From Myxococcales bacterium (GTDB lineage Bacteria; Myxococcota_A; UBA9160; SMWR01): DNA of 43,170 bases. Under the pieces are notes generated by a model. It did no database searches. It saw only the letters and a list, made by a program, of their open reading frames with translations, and had not been told where the DNA came from. Within the stretch, counting starts at the first letter, position 1, and each line of letters opens with the position of its first letter. The stretch is from contig JADFQO010000024.1 in NCBI GenBank assembly GCA_022561775.1, positions 1 to 43,170 of the forward strand, in the 5' to 3' direction. Below, one piece after another: positions 17,355 through 25,415 of the stretch. A program made the translations under genes and the position numbers.

Positions 17355-17638
17355 GGGGGCTCCCTATTGGATGGTCTGGGTGGTTGCTGTCGGGCACGAA
17401 TCGGCATTCTTCGGAGCGAGCGCGCGGCCGACGGAGATTAGCGAAAACCACCCAAAGCCGACAGACCATCTGTGCACAAGAAAAGTTGCACCAAGCCACG
17501 CGCATTGCGTGCGCGAGTCATTTCATGCGGGCGATTCCACACGTAAAAGCCGTCGCAGCCGAACGGGCCCGGTGAATCCTGTGTGGCGTCTTGCTACGAA
17601 TACGACAGCGAATTCGGCGAGAGGATTGGAGGCGAATC

Positions 17639-18298
17639 ATGCAGCCCGCGAAGAGCGCAGATCCCGCCGAGGATCTCCGATTCCAGATCCGGGATCGCCC
17701 GATCGAGCCCGAGCGCATCCGCCGTTTTCTCGACGAACTGAGCCATCAAGCGCGCGTCGCCGCAATCCGATCGCTCGGCAGCGGAGAGCTGCGCAGTCTC
17801 TACGCGGGCGTCGATGGATTCAAACCCGTGCTACTCGAAGATCTGGTTCCGTCGGCAGTCGGGGATTTCGCGAGCGTGCGACACCACGGAAAGAACAGCC
17901 TGCCGGTCTTCACGCGTTTCGAGAAACGCTTCTGCCGACCCAGAAACGCCGATCGCGAGCCGGCGAGGGAGCTCTACGGATTCAACTTCCAGACGCTGGC
18001 TCCGATCACGGGTCCCGGGTATTTCATTGCCCGAGAATCAGAAGATCGCCCCGAAGTCCTGATCGATTACCGCAGCCTGCCTCCCGAACACCCGCAGGGC
18101 TGGCCATCCATTCGTTCCAACGAGCGCGGGCTCTCTCGGCTGGTCTATGGCTTCCTGCTCGACACGCTTCGTGGAGTGTCCGACCACGTGACGATTGGCT
18201 CGGCGGCCCGCAAGGGAAGGGATCTCGGCAGCTGGTTCGCGCTCTGCCGCGAGGACGAGGAGCGCGACCCCAGGAATTGGGGTCGAGCGACGACGTAA
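17639..18298 (+). CDS. Unknown protein with repeat-encoded C-terminus
   Basis: A 219-residue cytoplasmic protein with no motif I can assign to an enzyme. Recognisable features are the middle segment VRHHGKNSLPVFTRFEKRFC (residues ~79-98), then LYGFNFQTLAPITGPGYFIA (~111-130), and a helical N-terminus RIRRFLDELSHQARVAAIRS. The globular part probably ends at GSWFALCREDE. The last 12 residues (ERDPRNWGRATT) and the stop lie inside a 65-bp tandem repeat, so the native tail may have been replaced by the repeat. ATG 17639 gives MQPAKSADPAEDL; a frame open further upstream lacks support. It diverges from citrate synthase. Confidence 0.65.
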   Translation: MQPAKSADPAEDLRFQIRDRPIEPERIRRFLDELSHQARVAAIRSLGSGELRSLYAGVDGFKPVLLEDLVPSAVGDFASVRHHGKNSLPVFTRFEKRFCRPRNADREPARELYGFNFQTLAPITGPGYFIARESEDRPEVLIDYRSLPPEHPQGWPSIRSNERGLSRLVYGFLLDTLRGVSDHVTIGSAARKGRDLGSWFALCREDEERDPRNWGRATT

Positions 18299-18389
18299 GC
18301 GAATCCGAAGGATTCACCAACGAGGAGCGCGACCCCAGGAATTGGGGTCGAGCGACGACGTAAGCGAATCCGAAGGATTCACCAACGAG
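18255..18389 (+). repeat. Perfect 65-bp tandem duplication with two hairpins
   Basis: Copies at 18255-18319 and 18320-18384 are identical, with five further bases of a third copy. Each copy has two hairpins: GACCCCA-GGAAT-TGGGGTC and GAATCC-GAA-GGATTC. The first copy supplies the C-terminal codons and TAA stop of the upstream gene. Identity of the copies implies a recent duplication. The compact two-hairpin design is like dispersed intergenic repeats or a tandem terminator; it lies before a convergent gene. Confidence 0.9.
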
Positions 18390-18433
18390 TGGCCGGCCGG
18401 AGCCGGCGATGCCCGACGGCTTCGAGCGCCGGA

Positions 18434-18793
18434 TCAGCCGCCGGCGAGCGTGACCGAGTAGCCCCGCTCTCGAAGCAGCCGGACCAGCGCGTCACGGTGA
18501 TCTCCCTGGATCTCGATGACGCCATCCTTTGCGGACCCACCGGTTCCGCAGCTCCGCTTGAGATCGCCAGCGAGCGCCCGCAACTCGTCTTCGGGAAGCG
18601 GAATCCCCGAGATCGCGGTGACCGTCTTGCCGCGCCGGCCCTTCACTTCGCGCCGGACCCGCACGATCCCATCGCCGCGGTCCGCGCGGGGGTTTTTCCG
18701 ACACACGCAGTCCGCGATCGCGTTTCCGCAGTGGGGGCAGGTTCGGCCGCATCCGCTGGAATAGACCAACCCATCGCCGCGCCGTGTGGGCAT
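18434..18793 (-). CDS. yciH: SUI1/eIF1-like translation factor (YciH)
   Basis: Homologue of eukaryotic eIF1; bacterial YciH is thought to influence initiation fidelity or act as a translation inhibitor under stress. 119 residues. The N-terminus has a cysteine-rich segment (CGRTCPHCGNAIADCVCRK, residues ~15-33), common in bacterial versions. The SUI1 core follows: GIVRVRREVKGRRGKTVTAI, LRALAGDLKRSCGTGGSAKD, VIEIQGDHRDALVRLLRERG. GTGGSxKDGxIEIQGDH is the diagnostic stretch. Start ATG 18793. Divergent from the M16 peptidase operon. Confidence 0.93.
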   Translation of the reverse strand: MPTRRGDGLVYSSGCGRTCPHCGNAIADCVCRKNPRADRGDGIVRVRREVKGRRGKTVTAISGIPLPEDELRALAGDLKRSCGTGGSAKDGVIEIQGDHRDALVRLLRERGYSVTLAGG

Positions 18794-18987
18794 TGCTCAT
18801 CGCTCCTGCATCATCGGGAGGCGACCGTGGTTCGATCCGATCGCCCCGCCCCCGCTTCTACCAGCCTTGCACGGCCGATTTCAGCTTCGGCACTCGCTCG
18901 GTGCAGCCCGTTTCGGGTACGCGCCAGCGCACTTTCCACCGCGGCGATGGTCGACACCGCCAACCTCTGCGGATACTGTACCTCGCC

Positions 18988-20355
18988 ATGCGCGCCCATC
19001 GCTGGTTCGTTTTGGTAACGATCGCGTTCGTCGCTCTATTGCGTGCGGGTGAAGCGCTCGCGAATCCGGCGATCGATGACTCGGCGCTCCGAACGCGGCA
19101 GACGAAGCTCGACAACGGCCTGATGGTCCTCATGCTCGAAGACCACACCACCCCCGTTGTTGCGTTTCAGATCTGGGTTCGGGTGGGGTCAAGTGACGAA
19201 GCCCGGGTCACGGGCCTCGCCCATCTCTTCGAGCACATGATGTTCAAGGGCTCGAAGAACATCCCCCCCGAGAAGCACAGCCAGATCATCCAGTCGCGCG
19301 GCGGGCGGACCAACGCCTATACGACCGTGGACGTGACGGTCTACACGACGGAAGTCCCATCGGGGGTGCTCCCGCTGGTGATCGCGCTCGAAGCCGAGCG
19401 CCTCGCAAATCTCGACATCTCGGAAGAGACCCTGGCGAGCGAGCGCGAAGTCGTGCTCGAAGAGCGGCGGTTGCGAACCGAAGATCAGCCCGGAGGTCGC
19501 GCCCGGGAGGCCCTGTACGCACTGACGTTCCAGGCGCTTCCGTATCGTTGGCCCGTGATCGGCTGGCGCAGCGACATCGAGAGCACCACGATCGAGGATT
19601 GCCGCAATTTCTTCTCGACCTTCTATGTCCCCAACAACATCGTCATCGCAATCGTCGGGGATTTCGATGGCGACGCGGCGCTCGAGCAGATCCGCGAGAG
19701 TTTCAGCGACCTCGCGCCTGCGGCGGAGATTCCGCGTACCCGAACCCGCGAGCCTCGCCAGAGCGGCGTGCGGCGCGCGCAGGTTCACTTCGATGTGCGC
19801 GCTCCGGTACTCGCTACGGCCTGGCACACGCCGCCCGCCGGTCACCCCGACGCCGAGGCGCTCGACGTGGTTGGCGAAATTCTCTCTGGAGGCCGCTCGA
19901 GTCGGGTTTATCGCCGGCTGATCCACGAGGAACAGATCGCGTTGTCGGCCCACAGCGTGAATTCGGAATTCGCGGGTGCGGGCATCTTCGGTGCCTATGC
20001 GAGCGTGCGTCCGGACGCGAGCATCGATCGCGTCGAGGCGTCGTTTCTGGAAGAGATCGCCCGGCTCCGCGACGAGCCCGTCACGGCTGCGGAACTCGAC
20101 AAGGCCAAGCGGAAAATTGAAGTCTCGATGATCCACCAGCTGACCACCAACGCGGCCCTCGCGGCCCGGATCGGCTACGACGTGACGATCCTGGGCAAGA
20201 TCCGCCCGCTCGAGGATCGGCTCGCGGCGATCCAGGCGGTCGACGCGGACGACGTGCGGCGCGTCGCGAGGACCTACTTGACCGACGCTGGCCGCAATGT
20301 CGTCCACGTCGTGCCGCCGCCGGCTTCGACCGAACCGCAGCGGGGGGGGTCGTGA
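18988..20355 (+). CDS. M16 zinc peptidase, active subunit, periplasmic
   Basis: Pitrilysin/processing-peptidase-like metallopeptidase of 455 residues. Signal peptide MRAHRWFVLVTIAFVALLRA, cleavage after ALA. The inverted zinc motif HLFEH (HxxEH) is in VTGLAHLFEHMMFKGSKNIP (residues ~70-90), with the third ligand glutamate in EREVVLEERRL (~152). Two M16 domains are visible; the second contains ILSGGRSSRVYRRLIHEEQI. Upstream in-frame DNA is excluded because the signal peptide starts at ATG 18988. It overlaps the next gene by GTGA and should form a heterodimer with that inactive partner, as mitochondrial processing peptidase and many bacterial pairs do. Likely degrades or processes periplasmic peptides. 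Confidence 0.93.
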   Translation: MRAHRWFVLVTIAFVALLRAGEALANPAIDDSALRTRQTKLDNGLMVLMLEDHTTPVVAFQIWVRVGSSDEARVTGLAHLFEHMMFKGSKNIPPEKHSQIIQSRGGRTNAYTTVDVTVYTTEVPSGVLPLVIALEAERLANLDISEETLASEREVVLEERRLRTEDQPGGRAREALYALTFQALPYRWPVIGWRSDIESTTIEDCRNFFSTFYVPNNIVIAIVGDFDGDAALEQIRESFSDLAPAAEIPRTRTREPRQSGVRRAQVHFDVRAPVLATAWHTPPAGHPDAEALDVVGEILSGGRSSRVYRRLIHEEQIALSAHSVNSEFAGAGIFGAYASVRPDASIDRVEASFLEEIARLRDEPVTAAELDKAKRKIEVSMIHQLTTNAALAARIGYDVTILGKIRPLEDRLAAIQAVDADDVRRVARTYLTDAGRNVVHVVPPPASTEPQRGGS

Positions 20356-21776
20356 GCGAGCTCGCCAGGCTCGCGGGATTCGCTGCGCTCGCGTCGCTGA
20401 TCGCCTGTGCGGGTTCCGTGGACACGCCGATCTGGCAGCGGCCACCCCCGCCCATCGCAGACTCGCCGGTTGTCACGCCCGGCAGTCTCCATCGGTTTAC
20501 ACTCGACAACGGGCTGTCGCTGATCATTCTCGAAGACCATCGCCTGCCCCGCGTTTCACTGGGGATCAGCCTTCGACGGGGAGCCGCCTCTGTGGAGCCG
20601 GATCGAGCCGGCCTCGCGGGCTTTACCGCCGAGTTGATGAAGCGCGGCGCGGGCGATCGCGACTCGCTCGAACTGGCTTCGGCGATCGACGCGCTCGGAT
20701 CCGTTCTCAGCGTGCGCGCCAATTGGGATTCCATCACGGCTCAGATCTGGGGTCTGACGCGGGATCTCGACAGCATGCTCGGGATTCTCGCCGACGTGGT
20801 ACTCCGCCCCCGCTTCGACGACGACGAGGCGATTCGAGCCCGTGGAGAGCTGCTCGCAGCGCTCGAGCGAGCGATCGACGATCCCCACTATCTCGAGCGC
20901 CGCTTCGCGTCGGTCGCGCTGTATTCGGGCCTCCGGGCGGGGCTGCCTCTTTCCGGAAGCCCCGAGACGGTGGCGGCGTTGGACTCGGCGGCCGCGCGCG
21001 ACTTCCACGCGCGGATGTTCGTTCCCAACAATGCGATCCTCTTCGCTTCCGGTGATCTCGATGCGGGCGAATTGCTCGATCGCGTTGGTGCCGCGTTCGG
21101 CGCGTGGCTGGCCGGCGAGATCCCCGATGCCGGCCCACCCCTTCCCGCACCCGTCCCGACCGCGCGGCGCATCCTCATCGTTGATCGGCCGGACCTCACC
21201 CAGACCCGCATCACCCTCGCCCACGAGGGGATTGCGCGCACGGACCCCAACCGGGTTGCCGCCAGTCTGCTCAATGAAGCGATCGGGGGCAGCGGCTTTT
21301 CATCCCGCTTGATGCAACGGGTGCGCGCCGAGGCCGGCCTGACCTACGGGGTCAGCTCTCGATTCAGCCTGCGCCGCGATGGTGGAACCTTTGTGGTCGC
21401 GACGTTTACCCGCGTGGCAGAAGTTCGGAGGGTGATCGATCTGCTCCTCGCCGAGCTCGCGCGCGCGCGCCGCGAACCCCCGGCGGGGTCGGAACTCGAA
21501 GAGATGCGCGCGCTCGAGGTCGGTCAATTTGCGCTCGGGATCGAAACGTCTGACGCGGTACTCGATAGCCTCGTCAATCTGAACATCTACGGCCTTCCAG
21601 AAGATTCTCTCGACACCTATCGTTCGAGAATCCGTGCCGTAACGGATGCGGACGTGGAGCGCCTCGCCTTGAGGCTGCTTCATCCCGATCGCGCGGCGAT
21701 CGTGCTGGTGGGACCGGCGGAGGCGCTTACGCCTCAATTGAATGATCTTGGACCGATCGAGGTGGTCCACCCGTAA
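20352..21776 (+). CDS. M16 peptidase-like lipoprotein, inactive subunit
   Basis: Second M16 subunit, 474 residues. The N-terminus FAALASLIACAGS is a lipoprotein signal with Cys at ~19, so it should be membrane-anchored. Where the active subunit has HLFEH, this protein has GFTAELMKRG, so zinc binding is lost. The C-terminal domain keeps the substrate-holding pattern GSGFSSRLMQRVRAEAGLTY followed by GVSSRF (Arg/Tyr pair). GTG start overlaps the upstream stop by 4 bp, giving translational coupling and probably fixed stoichiometry. Division of labour between catalytic and substrate-binding subunits is known for this family; the target here is unknown. Confidence 0.92.
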   Translation: MSELARLAGFAALASLIACAGSVDTPIWQRPPPPIADSPVVTPGSLHRFTLDNGLSLIILEDHRLPRVSLGISLRRGAASVEPDRAGLAGFTAELMKRGAGDRDSLELASAIDALGSVLSVRANWDSITAQIWGLTRDLDSMLGILADVVLRPRFDDDEAIRARGELLAALERAIDDPHYLERRFASVALYSGLRAGLPLSGSPETVAALDSAAARDFHARMFVPNNAILFASGDLDAGELLDRVGAAFGAWLAGEIPDAGPPLPAPVPTARRILIVDRPDLTQTRITLAHEGIARTDPNRVAASLLNEAIGGSGFSSRLMQRVRAEAGLTYGVSSRFSLRRDGGTFVVATFTRVAEVRRVIDLLLAELARARREPPAGSELEEMRALEVGQFALGIETSDAVLDSLVNLNIYGLPEDSLDTYRSRIRAVTDADVERLALRLLHPDRAAIVLVGPAEALTPQLNDLGPIEVVHP

Positions 21777-21883
21777 ACACGTGAGGTCTCTGACGAGAGA
21801 TGGATGCGTCGACAAACGGATCAACGAACATCTCAAACCCCATGGCGACTTCGAAGTGATCGGCACACCCTGCTGAGCGCACC

Positions 21884-22918
21884 CTACTCGCGCGATGCTA
21901 TCGGGTGCCTCCAGAACTGCTCGAACTGCAGCCACTCGTCTGGATCGGTCACCCAGTTCGCGTAGATGGAGACGCCTCGAAAACATTCGGGTCTTTCTGG
22001 AAATGACTCGAGGGCAGACCGCACGCCGAGAGCTGCCGTGGCGACGTTTTCGATGCTCGGATCGGAGTACTCGGGGACATCGTGATAGGCGGGAATGCCG
22101 ATCAGGACTTCGTGTTTCTCGGCCGCGCACGACCACTTCACGAGGCGGTGGGTCTGGTCCCGGACGAACGCCACGTACGCGACGCGTAGCGGGAGGTTCG
22201 TGTCGTAGGCCATCAATACGGTCTGGTCCGCGATGTCCATCGTGGCCCGGTAGAACGCACCCGACCAGAAGTTCCTGCGCAGCGGGCCGACGGAGATGCC
22301 GAGCGGCGCGGAGCGAGGCGTGGCCTGGCTGATCGTCCAATCATCACCCATCTGCTCGCGCACTTCCGCGAGCAACTCGAGATACCCAGGGTGACCGTCG
22401 CGCAGCGGCTCCAGGTCGAAGTGGACGCCGTCGAAGCCCTCATCGGCCAGGCGCTCGACCACGCTGACCACCGCGCGCCGCCACGCTTCTTCCCCGAGTC
22501 GGACCTTCTCGATCCGCGCACCGAGCCACGCGAGAAAGACGCCATCCGGATACGCTCGGCGCAGTGTCGAAAAGAACGGATCCGCTACATCCTCGATGGA
22601 TCCGTCCGCGAGCAGAGGTCCGGCGTGGACGAAGAGGTATCGGATTCCCGCGCTCCTCAGGCGCTTGACGAGCGAATCGATCTGGGCCTCGGAAACCGGA
22701 TCCCCCGTGCTGACCTCACGACCCGTGTACCAGCGATGCCCAACCCAGATGCCATTGGCAGCCGTGTCGAAACTGCGTTGGCTCTTCGGATAGGTCTGAA
22801 ACACCGCGACGAAGAGGCCGATCGCCGTCGCCAGCAGCACGAACGTACCGATCTTCCAGGCCTTCCCGATCTTCAAAGCGGAATCTCGCGATTCAGAGGG
22901 ATCGCGACACGGTAACAA
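21884..22918 (-). CDS. Membrane-anchored GH18-like glycosidase-type protein
   Basis: About 344 residues with one N-terminal membrane helix (IGTFVLLATAIGLFVAVFQT, residues ~23-42) and a periplasmic TIM-barrel-like domain. ADEGFDGVHFDLEPLRDGHP (~157-176) matches the GH18 DGxxxDxE strand with the catalytic glutamate. LFVHAGPLLADGS and DQTVLMAYDTNL are the expected neighbouring barrel strands, and HEVLIGIPAYHDVPEYSDPS a later one. GH18 enzymes cut N-acetylglucosamine polymers, but some members only bind. TTG 22918 is the first start; TTG 22876 (MKIGKAWKIG) is equally plausible and puts the helix nearer the N-terminus. Convergent with the M16 operon. Confidence 0.7.
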   Translation of the reverse strand: MLPCRDPSESRDSALKIGKAWKIGTFVLLATAIGLFVAVFQTYPKSQRSFDTAANGIWVGHRWYTGREVSTGDPVSEAQIDSLVKRLRSAGIRYLFVHAGPLLADGSIEDVADPFFSTLRRAYPDGVFLAWLGARIEKVRLGEEAWRRAVVSVVERLADEGFDGVHFDLEPLRDGHPGYLELLAEVREQMGDDWTISQATPRSAPLGISVGPLRRNFWSGAFYRATMDIADQTVLMAYDTNLPLRVAYVAFVRDQTHRLVKWSCAAEKHEVLIGIPAYHDVPEYSDPSIENVATAALGVRSALESFPERPECFRGVSIYANWVTDPDEWLQFEQFWRHPIASRE

Positions 22919-23037
22919 AGTGGAAATTCAATGCCGCGAAAGCATGGCTCCCCGAGGCCCGCCGCGGAGTTCGTGGGGGGTCGCCTTGCCGATCGCCTGA
23001 GGCGACTTCCCGTTTCGTTGTGGCACACTCGGATCCG

Positions 23038-23526
23038 ATGGTGCCGCGGCGGATCTCGGACATCGATTGGGCGAGGTGGAAAGCGACGGATCTCGCGACG
23101 CTCGTCTTCGTCCATCGAGACGAGCGTCTGCTGCTGATCCACAAGAAGCGCGGTCTCGGTGCGGGCAAGATCAACGGCCCCGGTGGTCGCGTCGAGCCCG
23201 GCGAGACGCTGGAGGCTTGTGCGGTTCGCGAGGTCCAGGAGGAGTTGCGGATCACGCCGAAGAATCTCGAAAAGGCGGGCGAGCTGCTCTTCCAGTTCGT
23301 CGACGGCTACGCGATTCACGTACACGTCTTTAGCGCGACGGATTTCGAAGGAACGCCCACCGAGACTCCGGAGGCGATTCCGATCTGGGTCGACGACGAT
23401 CGCGTCCCCTATGAGGAGATGTGGGAGGACGATCGGATCTGGTTGCCCCGACTGATCGCGGGCGCGCCCTTTGCGGGACGATTCATCTTCGATGCCGACG
23501 TGATGCTCGATCACGAGCTCTGGTAA
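23038..23526 (+). CDS. NUDIX hydrolase, MutT/MTH1-like
   Basis: Nucleoside-diphosphate-linked hydrolase of 162 residues, probably 8-oxo-dGTP or related nucleotide sanitation. The Nudix box is GGRVEPGETLEACAVREVQE followed by ELRI (residues ~47-70), matching Gx5Ex7REUxEExGU with Arg in place of the last Gly. The pattern INGPGGRVEPGE and the C-terminal MWEDDRIWLPRLI resemble human MTH1, where WxxDxxWxP contacts the base. Start ATG 23038; a GTG 18 bp upstream is possible. It ends 8 bp before a convergent WYL regulator. Confidence 0.9.
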   Translation: MVPRRISDIDWARWKATDLATLVFVHRDERLLLIHKKRGLGAGKINGPGGRVEPGETLEACAVREVQEELRITPKNLEKAGELLFQFVDGYAIHVHVFSATDFEGTPTETPEAIPIWVDDDRVPYEEMWEDDRIWLPRLIAGAPFAGRFIFDADVMLDHELW

Positions 23527-23533
23527 TCGAGTT

Positions 23534-24514
23534 TCAGGACGCGGATTCGTAGCGGGCGCGCGCGTCTTCGAGTTCACGGGCAACTTCCGCGCGCAATCCC
23601 TCGGGTTCCAGCACTTCGGCTCCGGAGCCGAAGGAGAGAATCCAACTTCGGAGATCCGGGGTGCTGCCCACGTCCATGCTGAGTTCGATCTTCCCGCCGG
23701 GATTCTTCTTGAAGGTCTGGCTTTCGTGCCAGTTACGCTCTTCTACGTATGTCGCCCAGCGGGGTTCGAAGAGGATCCTAACCCGCACAGCCTGATCGGC
23801 GATGACACCGAACGAGGAGCCGATGTAGCGATCGAAATCGAAACTTTCGGGCACCTCGAAACGGTCGTCGCTGATTTCGAGCCGGCGGATCCGATCGACC
23901 GCGAAGGTGCGAACCTCTCCAGACTTGTGGTCGAGGCCCACCACGTATAACCCTCCGCTGCGATACCACACCCGGTAGGGATCGAGATCCCGGGTCGCCA
24001 CGGATCCGGTCCGTCCGGTCCGATAACACATGTGGAGCGTGCGTCGATTGAGCACGGCATCGTTCAAGGTCTGGATCGTGTCGCGATACTGCGCATAGCT
24101 CTTGTGCGGCCCCGGTAGCACGCGGAAGGAATCTGCGAGCTGTGCGAGGTATTTGGTGAGTTCTGGCCCCAGCCCGGCGCGGATCTTGCGCAGCGCAGAG
24201 CAGATCGAATCGTGAAAGACCGTGCCCTCGAGGGTGCGGAGGAGATCTTCGCTGAAGGCGAGGGCGAGAATCTCGTCGGGAGTGAAGGGCACGTTACCCA
24301 GTCGAAAGGTGTCGAGGAAGCGGTAGTAGACGCGGCCCTCCCGGCGCTCGCTGACCACCGGGAAACCCGCAAACATCAGCGCGTCGAGATCGCGATAGAC
24401 GGTGCGACGCACGCAGCCGAGCTCTTCGGCCAGATCGTCCAGCGCCGCCCCGGATCGGCTCTTGGCCAGTCGTTGGATCAACTGCCATTGGCGCGCGAGT
24501 TGATCGCCACGCAT
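23534..24514 (-). CDS. HTH + WYL-domain transcriptional regulator
   Basis: YafY/PafC-type regulator of 326 residues. The N-terminal winged helix (RQWQLIQRLAKSRSGAALDD, then LGCVRRTVYRDLDALMFAGF, residues ~8-52) binds DNA. The WYL domain runs from RRTLHMCYRTGRTGSVATRD through YVVGLDHKSGEVRTFAVDRI (~155-215), and the C-terminal WCX-like domain contains VRVRILFEPRWATYVEERNW. WYL domains sense nucleic acids or nucleotides and often control DNA repair or phage-defence genes. Here it neighbours a NUDIX enzyme (convergent) and efp; no defence operon is next to it. Targets unknown. Confidence 0.9.
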   Translation of the reverse strand: MRGDQLARQWQLIQRLAKSRSGAALDDLAEELGCVRRTVYRDLDALMFAGFPVVSERREGRVYYRFLDTFRLGNVPFTPDEILALAFSEDLLRTLEGTVFHDSICSALRKIRAGLGPELTKYLAQLADSFRVLPGPHKSYAQYRDTIQTLNDAVLNRRTLHMCYRTGRTGSVATRDLDPYRVWYRSGGLYVVGLDHKSGEVRTFAVDRIRRLEISDDRFEVPESFDFDRYIGSSFGVIADQAVRVRILFEPRWATYVEERNWHESQTFKKNPGGKIELSMDVGSTPDLRSWILSFGSGAEVLEPEGLRAEVARELEDARARYESAS

Positions 24515-24607
24515 ACCGTTTAGAGATCCGATTCGAACGGTTCGACGGAGAAGGCCAGCGCGCGCTTTGGGCGCGGACGGCCGTCGTGCAGGGTCGCGGG
24601 TTCGGGT

Positions 24608-25171
24608 TCAGCCAACTCGCTCGACGTATTCTCCGGAGCGGGTATCGATCCGAATGCGCTCGCCCTCCTTGAGGAAGAGCGGCACCAGAACGACGGCTCC
24701 GGTCTCGACGGTGGCGGGTTTGGTCCCGCCCTGCGCGGTGTCTCCCTTCATTCCGGGATCGCATTGGGTGATGGGGGATTCGATGAAGGGCGGAAGATCG
24801 ATGTTGATCGGCTTTCCGTTCCAGAAGAGCACGTTGACCTCGATATTTTCCGTCAGGTATTTTCGCGCGTCGCCGACCTGCTCGTGCGAGAAGGGAATCT
24901 GATCGTAGGTCTCCGTGTCCATGAAGATCAGCGATTCAGCATCGGAGTAGAGATATTGCATCTTGCGGTCTTCGATGTCCGGCTCGTCGACTTTCTCGCC
25001 CGCGCGGAAGGTTTTCTCGATGACCTTCCCATTCCTGAGGTTCTTGATCTTGGTTCGCACGAACGCGCCACCCTTGCCCGGCTTGACGTGCTGGAAATAA
25101 ACGATCGTGTAGGGCTCCCCGTCGATTTCGATCTTGCGGCCATTCTTGAAATCCGATGTCGCCAGCGCCAT
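24608..25171 (-). CDS. efp: Elongation factor P
   Basis: tRNA-mimicking factor that rescues ribosomes stalled at consecutive prolines. 187 residues, three beta-barrel domains: DFKNGRKIEIDGEPYTIVYF at the start, EVNVLFWNGKPINIDLPPFI in the middle, PLFLKEGERIRIDTRSGEYV at the end. The tip residue of the first-domain loop is lysine in HVKPGKGGAFVRTKIKN, so EpmA-type lysylation is possible; no modification gene is in the window. ATG 25171 follows GGAGAA; a start 27 bp upstream would add a non-family extension. It precedes the WYL gene on the same strand by 93 bp. Confidence 0.96.
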   Translation of the reverse strand: MALATSDFKNGRKIEIDGEPYTIVYFQHVKPGKGGAFVRTKIKNLRNGKVIEKTFRAGEKVDEPDIEDRKMQYLYSDAESLIFMDTETYDQIPFSHEQVGDARKYLTENIEVNVLFWNGKPINIDLPPFIESPITQCDPGMKGDTAQGGTKPATVETGAVVLVPLFLKEGERIRIDTRSGEYVERVG

Positions 25172-25415
25172 GGGTTCTCCGTGAAATTGCAGGCGCAACA
25201 GGATAGCTCGATTGAATCAACGAGGCGATCTCGGGTGTTGTAGGCCGGGTCGATCTCGAAAGCGCAAAACGAGCCGCGCGCGGCTCTCCAGCGAGCCGCC
25301 GTGAAATGGTTTTTGTTAGTCGCCGCCGTGCGACACAATCGGGTGGCCGGCGTGGAGCAGCCCTTTCGCAATCGCGGGGGCGACGCCGCTCGGAATCGGT
25401 TTGTCCGCATCCGCT

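Noticed and set aside
18784-18987. Upstream extension of the first M16 peptidase
   Set aside because: The signal peptide begins at ATG 18988, and the added part would overlap the divergent SUI1 start.
19189-20445. Minus-strand gene opposite the M16 peptidase
   Set aside because: Arginine-rich composition with no domains; shadow frame.
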